Origin: Halobacteriales archaeon QS_4_70_19
GTDB taxonomy: Archaea; Halobacteriota; Halobacteria; Halobacteriales; Haloarculaceae
DNA length: 64,000 bases
Assembly: GCA_003020985.1 (NCBI GenBank)
Contig: PXRM01000015.1
Coordinates: forward strand, 1 to 64,000
Reading direction: 5' to 3'
Part shown: piece by piece, positions 33,851-42,610 of the stretch
Position numbering within the stretch: position 1 is the stretch's first letter
Layout of the letters: each line of letters opens with the position of its first letter
Made by a program: the position numbers and the translations under genes
Notes under the pieces: model-generated
What the model saw: only the letters and a program-made list of their open reading frames with translations
The model's database searches: none
What the model was told of the DNA's origin: nothing

Positions 33851-34654
33851 TCACTCCCCGTCGTACGCCGCGACGAGCCCGTCGAGTGCCTCGTGGTGTT
33901 CGGTGGTGTGTGGGGCCGCCAGCGGGGTGACCGACACCTCACCGTCCACGACCGCACGGCGGTCCGTCCCCGGGGGGTCGGGGATGGTCCCCTCCGCCAT
34001 CAGCTCCCAGATGCGGTCGTGGATGACGACCCGGTCGCCGTCGCGCTCGCCGTCGATGCGGTAGACGTGGGACGGCCGCGTGACGGACATCGGGGCGTGC
34101 CGTTCCGGGGTCGGGTCGTCGGGCTCGTACCCCGGCGGGAGCGGAGCGTTGATGTTGAGGTAGTCGGCGTGTTCGAAGACCCCGGCCTCGGGAGCGTGGT
34201 CGACGAGGAACCGGGTCGCGCGGGCGGCCTCCTGGTAGGCCGGGACGTCCGGGTCGAACTCCCGGTATCGCTCGTCGGTTCCGGGGAAGTACAGGGAGAC
34301 GGCTATCGCCGGGATGTCGAAGAACGCGGCCTCGACGGCGGCCGAGACGGTCCCCGAGCGACCGAGCGTGTAGCCACCCAGGTTGGCCCCCCGATTACAG
34401 CCCGCGACCACGAGGTCGGGGTCGATGTCGAGTGCCTTGGTGCCCGCGATGACGCAGTCGACGGGCGTCCCGTGGACGGCGAACCCGGCGTCCCGTTCCT
34501 CGATACTCGCCTCCCTGGACATGGCGCGCCCGACGGCGCTCTGGTCGTCGGCGGGCTCCACGACGGTCACGTCCGCCACGTCCGCGAGCGTCTCGCGAAC
34601 CGCTTGCAGGCCCGTGGCGTCAATCCCGTCGTCGTTGGTGAGGAGAACCTCCAT
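33851..34654 (-). CDS. surE: 5'-nucleotidase SurE
   Basis: 267 residues. MEVLLTNDDGIDATGLQAV gives the metal-binding Asp-Asp pair at 8-9. The family continues with VVEPADDQSAVGRAMS, PVDCVIAGTKALDIDPDLVVAGCNRGANLG near residues 84-115, and SGTVSAAVEAAFFDIPAIAVS. SurE enzymes dephosphorylate nucleoside 5'-monophosphates and polyphosphates in stationary phase. Convergent with the hydrolase; a 325-bp gap upstream contains a kinase relic. Confidence 0.95.
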   Translation of the reverse strand: MEVLLTNDDGIDATGLQAVRETLADVADVTVVEPADDQSAVGRAMSREASIEERDAGFAVHGTPVDCVIAGTKALDIDPDLVVAGCNRGANLGGYTLGRSGTVSAAVEAAFFDIPAIAVSLYFPGTDERYREFDPDVPAYQEAARATRFLVDHAPEAGVFEHADYLNINAPLPPGYEPDDPTPERHAPMSVTRPSHVYRIDGERDGDRVVIHDRIWELMAEGTIPDPPGTDRRAVVDGEVSVTPLAAPHTTEHHEALDGLVAAYDGE

Positions 34655-34717
34655 GCCCCGCCTGGGTGCGGGGGCGGCAAAAATCCGTGCCCGCGGTCCG
34701 TCTCCGGCGCCGGAGCC

Positions 34718-34945
34718 TCCCCGGATTCGCTCCCCCTCGACGCGTTCGGCGATGCCGTCCTCGTCCTTGACCCGGAGCCCGGAACGGTCGTGCAGGCGAA
34801 CCCGCCGACGAGATGTTCAGGACCGACCCGACGGACGGGAACGGCTCCGGGCTGGTGATCGTCCACCGCATCGTCGCGGCCCACGGCTGGACCGTCACGG
34901 CCGGGGAGAGCGAGTCCGGCGCGCTTCGGGATCCGATTCCGAGTG
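34718..34945 (+). pseudogene. Relic of a PAS-histidine kinase with its middle deleted
   Basis: Two fragments in different frames: at 34718-34805, LDAFGDAVLVLDPEPGTVVQ (PAS start-like), and from 34813, FRTDPTDGNGSGLVIVHRIV then AAHGWTVTAGESESGALRD, the GxGL ATP-lid end of a HATPase_c domain. The second fragment closely resembles the last part of the intact kinase at 13351-14433 (GTGLGLSIVRAIAEAHDWSV). PAS N-terminus and HATPase C-terminus are joined by a deletion of about 250 codons. It is not functional. Confidence 0.65.
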
Positions 34946-34979
34946 GCGTCGCTGCCGGAGTCCGCCGCGAGGCCACCGT

Positions 34980-36488
34980 TCAGGGTGGAACGGGGGTCGA
35001 CTCCACGACGACCCCCTCGTCGACGACCAGGTTGTACGCGGCCTCGTCGTCGTTCCAGAGGATCAGTACCCGCTCGAAGGTGAGGAGGTCGCCGTAGTCG
35101 GCCTCCCGAAGCGGTGCGTTCAGCGCGTCCTCGTCAACGAGGACGGCGAAGTGGTCGGCCGCCTGGGAGCCGTCGCCGATGCGGAACAGCGGGTTCGCGC
35201 CTGGCTCGTCCGTCAGGTCGTGGCTCAGCTTGACGGCGACGACGTTGACGCGGTCGGTGACGTGGGCCTCGGAGTCGGCGAGCCGGGCGAACCGGTCGCG
35301 CGAGGGCCGGAAGTCGATGGCCCGGTGGCCGTCCCGCCGGAGGACGCTGTAGGCGAACTGCACGTCGACGTTGACGAACTCGCCGTCACCCTGTTCGCGG
35401 TCGTCGTCTCCGACAGCCCGCGGGCCACGCTCGCCGCGATCGAGTGCGCGCTGGAAGCCCGGCACCGAGAGGTCCGGCCGGACGTCGAACGACCAGCAGG
35501 TGTCGGAGGGTGCGGTGTCGGGCCAGAGGCGGAGCGTCGGGCCCCACACCGTCGCCGCGTCCTCGCCACCGTGGTCGACGAGCGCACGCTCGACGCCGCG
35601 GAGCCCCATCGCCGTGTTCCGGTCCGCCGGCGCGAGCGCCAGGAACGACCCGTCCGGCGCGAGTACGTCGAGGTAGCGCCGCGCTGTGCCCGACGGGTCA
35701 GCCAGTTCCGAGAGCACGTTCGAGAACAGCACGAGATCCCAGCCCCTCGCGTCGTCGCTCGCGTCCTCGCCGAGGGGTCCGGCCGGGGCGAACGCCTCCG
35801 CCGTCTCCCGGTGGACGGTCGGGTGGACGTTCCGGCCCGTCCCCTCCAGCAACGCCTCGAGGACGTCCGCGGCGGCCGCGGGCTCGACGGCGTGGTAGTC
35901 GACGAGCGCGTCGTCGGGGAGGTAGTCCGCCAGCCCGAGCGCCGGGCCGCCGACGCCCGCACCGACGTCCAGCACGCGGAGGTGGCGGTCCAGCAGGTCC
36001 GCCTTCGCCAGGTCGTCGAGCACGTACTGGACGCTCGCGTAGTAGCCCGGCAGGTGGTAGAGCGCGTACGCGAGCGCCGTCCGGTCGTCGTACTCCACGT
36101 CGCCGCCGTGGAGGTAGTGCTCCTTGACCTCGCGCAGCCGGGCCCGCAGCCGGTCGCCGCTCTCGCCGTCCGGCCAGCCGGGCCCGTACTGCTCGACGAG
36201 CAGGTCCGCCAGTCGTCCGGTGTGGGTCTCCGGGAGCGCCTCGACCCGTTCGGGGACGCCACGCGCCCGCCACGCGGGAACCGGTTCCTCGGGCGCGGGC
36301 TCGAACGTGCCCGCGTCGGTCTCGACCAGCCCCAGCTCGGGTGCCAGCTCCCGGAGCGTCTGCTTCACGACGCCGGGGTGGGGCTGGCCGTCGACGTACT
36401 CGAACACCTCCTCCGGGTCAATGGGCCGGACGTTGCGCAGGTAGCGGGCCGTGTCCCGCAGCGACTCGCGCTGTGACTCGTCCATCAT
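34980..36488 (-). CDS. Rsm22-family SAM-dependent methyltransferase
   Basis: 502 residues from ATG 36488 (a second ATG follows directly). N-terminal helical domain (1-100), then the Rsm22-type segment TALAYALYHLPGYYASVQYV near residue 142 and the SAM-binding loop LRVLDVGAGVGGPALGLADY near 174, WDLVLFSNVLSEL near 250, and a C-terminal beta domain with VWGPTLRLWPDTAPSDTCWSF. Rsm22 proteins associate with the small ribosomal subunit or its rRNA. The four Cys of the mitochondrial Fe-S form are not evident. ATG overlaps the tyrA stop (ATGA), so it is translationally coupled to tyrA. Confidence 0.82.
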   Translation of the reverse strand: MMDESQRESLRDTARYLRNVRPIDPEEVFEYVDGQPHPGVVKQTLRELAPELGLVETDAGTFEPAPEEPVPAWRARGVPERVEALPETHTGRLADLLVEQYGPGWPDGESGDRLRARLREVKEHYLHGGDVEYDDRTALAYALYHLPGYYASVQYVLDDLAKADLLDRHLRVLDVGAGVGGPALGLADYLPDDALVDYHAVEPAAAADVLEALLEGTGRNVHPTVHRETAEAFAPAGPLGEDASDDARGWDLVLFSNVLSELADPSGTARRYLDVLAPDGSFLALAPADRNTAMGLRGVERALVDHGGEDAATVWGPTLRLWPDTAPSDTCWSFDVRPDLSVPGFQRALDRGERGPRAVGDDDREQGDGEFVNVDVQFAYSVLRRDGHRAIDFRPSRDRFARLADSEAHVTDRVNVVAVKLSHDLTDEPGANPLFRIGDGSQAADHFAVLVDEDALNAPLREADYGDLLTFERVLILWNDDEAAYNLVVDEGVVVESTPVPP

Positions 36489-37291
36489 GGGTCGTCCCCG
36501 TCCGTTCCCGCATCGCTCGTGTCGTCCAGCCCGAACGCCCCGGCGCCGGCCTCGGCGTACACTCCGGCGAACGCCTCGGAACCGTCGGTCGCGTCGGCCA
36601 CCCGGCGGGCGGCGTCAGCCACCGTCTCGGCACCCTCGAAGGCGTCCTGGATCTCCGCGTACACGCCGGGGTTCCCGCCGGTCACGTTCGCCACGAGGTC
36701 GGCGAGCGGGCCCGAGACCGGAGTGTGGAACTCCTCGGGCACGTCCTCGGCGGCGAGGCCGAACGCGAGGACGGCGGCGTGCGCCCGGGCCTGGACGGTC
36801 GCCATCGCCCGGTCGTGCTCCTCGGGCGTCGTGTCGAAGACGTGGTTCCCGCGGTCGACCAGCGTCTCCCGGATGGTCCGGACGGCGGGGCCGCCGCGGT
36901 CGACCACGACGGCGCAGTTGCCGGGTTCGTTCCCCGGCGCGAACAGTGGGTGGAAGGAGGCCCGCTCGCGGTCGGGGGCGGCGTCGGCCAGCGCCTCGAC
37001 GGCGGTCCGCATCTCGCCCGAGACGTCGACGAGGGCCCGCTCCGCGCGCGGGCCGTGCTCGGCGACCGCGTCCGGGACCGTCGAGATGGGGACGGCGACG
37101 CAGACCACGTCCGCCGGGCCGCCGTCGTCGACGGCGGTCTCGGGCGTCCCATCGCGGTCCTCGAACGCCGCGACCGCCGCCCGCGCCGCGGCCCCGTCGC
37201 TGTCGGCGAACGTCACGCGGTCGACGGCGGGGGCGACGCTCCGGGCGAACCAGCGGCCCATCGTCCCGGCCCCGACCACGAGCAGTTTCAT
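36485..37291 (-). CDS. tyrA: Prephenate dehydrogenase
   Basis: 268 residues from ATG 37291. The N-terminal Rossmann loop VVGAGTMGRWFARS (4-17) binds NAD(P), VAVPISTVPDAVAEH near 78, and FHPLFAPGNEPGN near 118 contains the family His. An all-alpha dimer domain follows (PEEHDRAMATVQARAHAAVLAF). It converts prephenate (or arogenate) to hydroxyphenylpyruvate for tyrosine synthesis. No chorismate mutase domain. It leads an operon with the Rsm22-like methyltransferase. Start chosen where the dinucleotide fold begins. Confidence 0.9.
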   Translation of the reverse strand: MKLLVVGAGTMGRWFARSVAPAVDRVTFADSDGAAARAAVAAFEDRDGTPETAVDDGGPADVVCVAVPISTVPDAVAEHGPRAERALVDVSGEMRTAVEALADAAPDRERASFHPLFAPGNEPGNCAVVVDRGGPAVRTIRETLVDRGNHVFDTTPEEHDRAMATVQARAHAAVLAFGLAAEDVPEEFHTPVSGPLADLVANVTGGNPGVYAEIQDAFEGAETVADAARRVADATDGSEAFAGVYAEAGAGAFGLDDTSDAGTDGDDP

Positions 37292-37366
37292 GCCCCATCG
37301 AAGCCGACGCCCCGGCAAAAGCGGTTCGCTCCCGGTGGACGCGGCCGCCCGTCCGGTGGCCCACCC

Positions 37367-37473
37367 GCCGCGGGGACCGACGAGCCCCGATGGTCGGCGG
37401 ACCCCGAGCCCCGCTACGCGGACCGGCGCTCCAGCGTCGGCCGCGGGGACCGACGAGCCCCGACGGTCGACGG
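37367..37473. repeat. Two direct repeats of 34 bp
   Basis: GCCGCGGGGACCGACGAGCC continuing to GGTCGGCGG at 37367-37400 recurs at 37440-37473 with two base changes, a period of 73 bp. It occupies the gap between tyrA and the broken phosphatase. The rest of 37292-37628 holds no gene I can support; 37540-37628 is AT-richer. Confidence 0.7.
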
Positions 37474-37628
37474 GCCACGGCTCGGTCGGTGCTGCTCGTC
37501 GGGACCGTCCCTCGTCACGACGACGGGTCCGCCCTGCCCGACGACGCCGTTCGACGGTGGTCGGTTACTTTCCAGACAGATTCCGTACCTTGCGAATAAC
37601 TCCGTAAAATGAGATGTTTCTGACGAAA

Positions 37629-38122
37629 CTACGAATTCGGGAAGGAATCCGCCCCACAGACCTCGTACACCGTCGTCGCCCGACGGAGCAATGCCGGGTG
37701 TGGGTCGGCCGGCGGCCGCCGTTCGACGACCGGACGGCGCCGTCGAGGTCGCGGTCGGTCGCGCAGGCGAGCGCCGTCGCGGCGACGGTGACGCTCCGCG
37801 AGGAGCCGGCCGAGCAGTGGACCAGCGTGGGCTCGCCGGCGACGAGCGCCCGGCGGGTCGCGGCGACCGCCCGCTCGAACGCCACGCCGTCGTGGTCGGG
37901 TCCATCCCGGACCGGCTCGCGGACCACGTAAACCTCGTCGGGGTAGCCGCCGGTCGGCTCGGTGTGCGTGAGCGCCACCACGGTCCGGATGCCGGCGGCC
38001 CGGAGTATTGCCCCGTCGGCGGCGGCCTCGATTCCCCCGACGTACAGTCCGTCCTCGACCCGGTGCACGGATGTCCTCGGGCCCGAAGCGGCAAAAGCGT
38101 CCGTCAGACGCGAGGCGTCCAT
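37629..38122 (-). pseudogene. Dual-specificity protein phosphatase with 3' frameshift
   Basis: From ATG 38122 the frame encodes a DSP: HRVEDGLYVGGIEAAADGAI, VVALTHTEPTGGYPDEVY and the catalytic loop LVHCSAGSSRSVTVAATAL (HCxAGxxRS, Cys near residue 100). After DLDGAV the frame turns abnormal (HTRHCSVGRRRCTRSV) and runs to 37565. A different frame continues naturally: VERRPPADPHPALLRRATTV then YEVCGADSFPNS and TAG at 37629. One missing base near 37725-37735 explains this. The catalytic domain is nearly complete, so partial function is possible. No partner kinase is adjacent. Confidence 0.7.
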
Positions 38123-38247
38123 CCGGGCCCGTGGGCCGACTCGGTACTCCACGGCTACCGGGGTGACATCGGGAACGGCACGCCCCGGGCCGGAACGGTG
38201 ACCAGTTGGCCCGTCACGACCGGCTCGTGGCCGCCATCGACCGCGAC

Positions 38248-39054
38248 TCAGATGTGCGGTCTGGGCTTCAGTTCTGTCGGGTCGCGGGCGGCGAGCCACT
38301 CGCAGAGTCGCACCAGCTGGTCAGTGGCGGCCTCGAACAGCTCGGCGCCCTTTTCGGCGGTGGCGTCGGTCTGGTCGCCGAGGACGCCGTTGTCGCTGTT
38401 GTCGCGGGCGTCGTAGAAGGTGCGCGCGCCGTGGACGTACCCTTGGCGTCGGCCGGCGTCCTCGCCGGTCGGCTCGTGGTCCTCCAGTTCCTCCATCAGA
38501 ACGCCACCGTCGCGGGCCTCCTCCAGCCGGTCCCCGTGGACCAGTTCGGGGTGGAGGTGCTGGATCATCGCCGTCTCCTTCGGCCCGCCGTGGGGCCCGT
38601 TGTTCTCGAACAGGTCGTCCACCAGGTCGGGGATGGACTCGTCCCACATCCACTCGACGGCGAAGGCGGTCTCGTCGTCGTAGAGGCGGCGGCCGACCTC
38701 CTGGAGGTGCTCGACGTTGCCGCCGTGGGCGTTGACGTAGACGACGCGGTCGATGCCGTGGTAGGTGAGGTTGCGCGTGAACGACTCGACGTAGTCGCGG
38801 AACGTCGGCGCGTCGACCCACATCGTCCCGTGGAACTGCTTGTGGTGCGGGCTGACGCCGATGTTGACGGTGGGGGTGCAGAGGTAGCCCGTCCGGTCGG
38901 CCGCGGCGCGGGCCAGCCCCTCCGCGATGAGGTGGTCGGTCCCCTCCGGGAGGTGCGGCCCGTGCTGTTCCGTCGACCCCAGCGGGACGAGGGCCAGCGA
39001 CTCCGCCTCGAAGTACGACTCCAGATCCGGCCACGCCTCGTCGGCGATATACAT
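38248..39054 (-). CDS. Creatininase-family amidohydrolase
   Basis: 268 residues from ATG 39054. Family motifs: LALVPLGSTEQHGPHLPEGTDHLIAEG with Glu, His and Asp metal ligands near residues 25-40, ISH-like segment GVSPHHKQFHGTM near 70, YVNAHGGNVEHLQEV near 106, and the ligand GGPKETAMIQHL near 155. Creatininase-type enzymes include creatinine amidohydrolase, the MftE peptidase and ArfB (FAPy deformylase, which acts just before ArfC in archaea). ArfB is a real possibility, given that arfC is present 16 kb away, but the sequence alone does not decide. Confidence 0.85.
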   Translation of the reverse strand: MYIADEAWPDLESYFEAESLALVPLGSTEQHGPHLPEGTDHLIAEGLARAAADRTGYLCTPTVNIGVSPHHKQFHGTMWVDAPTFRDYVESFTRNLTYHGIDRVVYVNAHGGNVEHLQEVGRRLYDDETAFAVEWMWDESIPDLVDDLFENNGPHGGPKETAMIQHLHPELVHGDRLEEARDGGVLMEELEDHEPTGEDAGRRQGYVHGARTFYDARDNSDNGVLGDQTDATAEKGAELFEAATDQLVRLCEWLAARDPTELKPRPHI

Positions 39055-39225
39055 GTCAGGGTCCGACGAGTTGTGCCGGTATGAAACTGGTCCCCTGTCC
39101 CCGGCGGCCCCACGCGGCCCCTCCCGGTGCCATGGGGTCTTTCCCGTTCCGGTCGGTCCCTCCGACGCCACGGCTCCACGGGTGCAACGACCGAAGACAC
39201 TTGCCGGAGCAGCAGGCATCGGCTG

Positions 39226-41085
39226 ATGATGTGCCCGAGCAGACGCGATGTCCTCCGCGCCGGAGGCGTCACAGCCCTCCTGAGTGGCGGCCTCGCCGGC
39301 TGTATCGAGGACGTCACCGAACCGCGAGGCGGCGACCAACCGGCCTACGCCGACTGGCTGTTCGACACGGACGACCTGCTGGCGGCCTCGTTCCGTGGGT
39401 TCTACGCCGTGGACGTGGCCACCTACCGGCAGCAGCAGGCCGCCCTCCCCGAGGCAGCGAACGAGGCCGTCCAGCGCACGGCCGACCGCTACGACGGGGT
39501 CGCAATCGAGGATTTCGACCGGGTGGCCGGGCTCGGGGTCCTCTCACCCCGGGACGACAGCCGGGAGGACCGGTTCCTGCTGACCAGCGTCGGGACCGGC
39601 TCGTTCGACGCCGCCGACGTCGGGAGCGCCATCGAGGCGAACTCGGACGTGTCGGCCGCCGGGAGCTACGAGGGGTACGACCTCTACTCCCAGCGCGACC
39701 GGTACCAGCCCTCGTCCACGGCCGCCGCCGCGGTCTCCGACGAGGCGGTCGTCCTCTCGCTGGCCGATGCCGGCGGCGACTCCCGGCGCGGTTCGCCCGG
39801 CGAGACCCCGCCGTCCCCCAGCGGAACCCCACAGGGAGGTGTCAGCGCGACCGCGGCGGCGAAGCTGCACGCCGACGCGGCCGCCGGCGAGGCCGATGGA
39901 CTACTGTCCAGCAGTGACCGGCTCGACCGTCTCGCCGCGTCGCTCGACGGACCGGTCGTCGGCGGACTGGCGCTCGACGCGGCGACGGTGCGTGAGCGGC
40001 TGGGAATCAGCGCCGGCGAGGAGGCGACCGGCACGCCCAGCCGTCAGAGCGGGTCGGACGGCGATCCCGACAGCTCGGACGGCCCCCGGACCCCGACGGT
40101 GAGCGACTCGGGGACGAGCCCCGTCGCGCGCCACCTCGGACGGGTCACGATGGGGCTGACCGCGCTCGGCGGGAGCGCCGACGCCAGCGGCGCGAACGAC
40201 GGCGAGGTGGCCCTCCGGCTCCTGTACGAGTCCGAATCGGCCGCGAGCGACGGGGCGGACGCCGTCCGCGACCTCCGCGAGGCACTCCGGGCCGAGGTGG
40301 ACGCGTTCACCGTCCCCGAGGTCGAGGTCGCGACGGACGGCACGATGGTCGCCGTGACCATCACCGGCGACCCGTCGGCGTTCTACGAGGAACTCGGCAT
40401 CGGCGAGCACGACGACCCGAGCGCCCGAGCGCCGCAGGTGTCGTTCACTTTCGACCGCCGCGAGGACGGCCGCGTCACGGTGACCCACGACGGCGGCGAC
40501 ACCGTCGCCTCGGACACCGTCGGACTGCTGTACGAGTCCGACGCCGAGGGTGTCGAACGGCAGTGGACGACCGACGACGGCAGTATCTCGGCCGGCGATT
40601 CCACCACCACCGACCAGCCCGTGACGGGTGCCCTCCGGGTCATCTGGAACAGCGAGGACGGCGACGCATCGGCGACCCTCGGACTCTACCGCCCGCCCGA
40701 CGACGAGGGGAAACAGCAAGACGTGCCCGAGGCCGCCTTCGACTTCGACGGGCGGAGTGACGGCTCGCTCACCGTCACCCACGAGGGCGGCGACGTCATC
40801 GAGCGGGGGTTGGTCGTCCGCTACGACTCGACCGACGGCGGCGAGACGGAGAAGTGGGCCGAGGAGGACGGTGCCACCGGGCCGGGCGACACCTACACCA
40901 CCAGGGAGTCGGTCGCCGTGGACGGGAGCGTGCAGGTGATCTGGCCCGGCGACGAGCGTCCGGTCGTCCTCGCCGAGTACCGGACCGACTCGGCACCGCG
41001 CGACCGCGAGACGGCGACGGGGACCGAGCGGTCGACGGCCACGCGGACGCCGACGCCGGTCGAGGACGGGACCCCGACGCCGTAA
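39226..41085 (+). CDS. Large Tat lipoprotein with two pilin-like C-terminal domains
   Basis: 619 residues from ATG 39226. Tat signal SRRDVLRAGG and lipobox ending at Cys26 (GGLAGC): exported folded and lipid-anchored. The main domain (30-430) is unrecognised, with YADWLFDTDDLLAASFRGFY, SYEGYDLYSQ, a Gly/Ser/Pro linker near 200-220, and EVALRLLYESESAASDG. Two beta-sandwiches follow: FTFDRREDGRVTVTHDGGDT (about 435-515) and FDFDGRSDGSLTVTHEGGDV (about 530-600), both ending in an 'RVIW'/'QVIWPG' strand like the C-terminal domains of haloarchaeal pilins. A Thr/Pro-rich tail ends it. It is a tandem paralogue of the next gene. Confidence 0.8.
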   Translation: MMCPSRRDVLRAGGVTALLSGGLAGCIEDVTEPRGGDQPAYADWLFDTDDLLAASFRGFYAVDVATYRQQQAALPEAANEAVQRTADRYDGVAIEDFDRVAGLGVLSPRDDSREDRFLLTSVGTGSFDAADVGSAIEANSDVSAAGSYEGYDLYSQRDRYQPSSTAAAAVSDEAVVLSLADAGGDSRRGSPGETPPSPSGTPQGGVSATAAAKLHADAAAGEADGLLSSSDRLDRLAASLDGPVVGGLALDAATVRERLGISAGEEATGTPSRQSGSDGDPDSSDGPRTPTVSDSGTSPVARHLGRVTMGLTALGGSADASGANDGEVALRLLYESESAASDGADAVRDLREALRAEVDAFTVPEVEVATDGTMVAVTITGDPSAFYEELGIGEHDDPSARAPQVSFTFDRREDGRVTVTHDGGDTVASDTVGLLYESDAEGVERQWTTDDGSISAGDSTTTDQPVTGALRVIWNSEDGDASATLGLYRPPDDEGKQQDVPEAAFDFDGRSDGSLTVTHEGGDVIERGLVVRYDSTDGGETEKWAEEDGATGPGDTYTTRESVAVDGSVQVIWPGDERPVVLAEYRTDSAPRDRETATGTERSTATRTPTPVEDGTPTP

Positions 41086-41179
41086 CGGACTCAGACACCG
41101 GGGCGCCGAGGCCGACGCCGGCCGCTCCACGTGTCCGGTGAAGCACAAGACGTTTGACGAGGCTGGCCAACGAGCGACC

Positions 41180-42610
41180 ATGGCTCCCCAGCGACGCGAC
41201 GTCCTCCGCGCGGGCGGCGGGCTCGCAGCCCTCCTGACCGGTCTGGCCGGCTGTACCGAACAGATCGACGACGTGACCGGCGGCGGTGGCCCGGATACCC
41301 CCTCGTACGCCGGGGCGCTGCTCGACCCCGGGACCCTGTTCGAGATGGAGACCCGCGGGTTCGTCTCCGTCGACGCCGAGGCCTACCGCGAGCAGCAGGC
41401 CGCACTCCCCGAGGAGTTCCGCCGGAGTGTCGAGGACACCGCCGGCGACGTCGAGGGCGTCGACACGGCCGACGCGGACCGTCTCAGTGGCGTCTTCGGC
41501 CGGGACCGCGGCGACCCGGAGAACCGGCACGACGACGCGACGGTCTCCGTCGGCCGCGTGACCGGGAGTTTCGACGCCGAGGCGGCCGCCTCGCAGGCCG
41601 AGAGCGAGAACGAGACGCTCACCGAGCGTGGCGAGTACGAGGGGTACACCCTCTACGCGGGTGCCAGCGAGTACGACCTGACGCAGTCGGTCGCCGTCGC
41701 TATTTCCAGCGACGCGCTGGTCGGTGCAACGGTCAACGTCCCCACGCCGGAGGACGTCGAGACGAGCGGTGACATCGACGAGCCGGAACTGAGCGCCACC
41801 CCCAGCGGCGTCCCGACGGCGGTAGACGCGGTCCGGGCGGCCATCGACACCGCCGACGGCGGGGGTGACCCGCTCACGGACGACGAACTCGCAGCCCAGG
41901 TACTCGCGGACCTCGGCGACCAGCCACTGGTTGGCGGGGCCCTCGTCGCGGGTGCGACCGTCCGGCAGCAGTACTTCGGCGACGGCGAGGGTGGCACGCG
42001 CGACCCCGAGGACGAGGTCGCGACGGACGTGAAGGCACTCACGCAGGGGCTGACTGCGGTCGCGGGGAGCGGCGGCGCCCCCGAGACCACCGCCGGCGAG
42101 GTCGTCGTCCGGCTCTACTACGAGTCGGAGGACGTCGTGAGCGACCGTGCCGAGACGCTCCGCTCGGCCCTCGAGACGGCGAAGAGTCGCTCCGAGGACG
42201 TGACGCCGCCGGAGACCGAGGTGACGACCGACGGCCGGGCCGTGGTGCTGACGATTACCGGCGACCCCCAGCAGCTGTCCGAGGAGTTCGGCGCCGGCGA
42301 GGCCAGCGGCGGGTCGAGCGCCCGGGGCACGGCCGTCGAACCACCACAGGTCACGTTCGGGTTCGAGTACGACGCCCAGAACCGGCTGACCGTCACCCAC
42401 GAGGACGGTGACGTGGTGCCCACCGACCTGCAGGTCCGCTTCGAGAGCGGCGGCGAGAGCCGGCCGGAGACCTGGCCTGCGGGCGACGACGGCATCGCGG
42501 CCGGCGACAGCTACACCACCGACGCGTCGGTGGACAGCGGGTCGCAGGTCCTGCTCGTCTGGCAGGGTGAGGGGGCAGCAGCGGTACTGGGGAAGTCCGA
42601 GGCGCCCTGA
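41180..42610 (+). CDS. Large Tat lipoprotein, paralogue with one pilin-like domain
   Basis: 476 residues from ATG 41180. QRRDVLRAGGGLAALLTGLAGC gives a Tat signal and lipobox Cys25. The main domain matches the upstream gene block by block: AEAYREQQAALPEEFRRSVE versus ATYRQQQAALPEAANEAVQR, GEYEGYTLYAG versus GSYEGYDLYSQ, and VVVRLYYESEDVVSD versus VALRLLYESESAASD. A single C-terminal sandwich begins VTFGFEYDAQNRLTVTHEDG near 395 and ends QVLLVWQG. Gap to gene one is 94 bases. The stop TGA is the first three bases of the 86-bp element. Outer-surface role unknown. Confidence 0.8.
   Translation: MAPQRRDVLRAGGGLAALLTGLAGCTEQIDDVTGGGGPDTPSYAGALLDPGTLFEMETRGFVSVDAEAYREQQAALPEEFRRSVEDTAGDVEGVDTADADRLSGVFGRDRGDPENRHDDATVSVGRVTGSFDAEAAASQAESENETLTERGEYEGYTLYAGASEYDLTQSVAVAISSDALVGATVNVPTPEDVETSGDIDEPELSATPSGVPTAVDAVRAAIDTADGGGDPLTDDELAAQVLADLGDQPLVGGALVAGATVRQQYFGDGEGGTRDPEDEVATDVKALTQGLTAVAGSGGAPETTAGEVVVRLYYESEDVVSDRAETLRSALETAKSRSEDVTPPETEVTTDGRAVVLTITGDPQQLSEEFGAGEASGGSSARGTAVEPPQVTFGFEYDAQNRLTVTHEDGDVVPTDLQVRFESGGESRPETWPAGDDGIAAGDSYTTDASVDSGSQVLLVWQGEGAAAVLGKSEAP

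Noticed and set aside
31990-33957. 655-codon minus-strand frame opposite the CocE-type hydrolase
   Set aside because: Antisense artefact; the plus-strand protein has a Tat signal and catalytic motifs.
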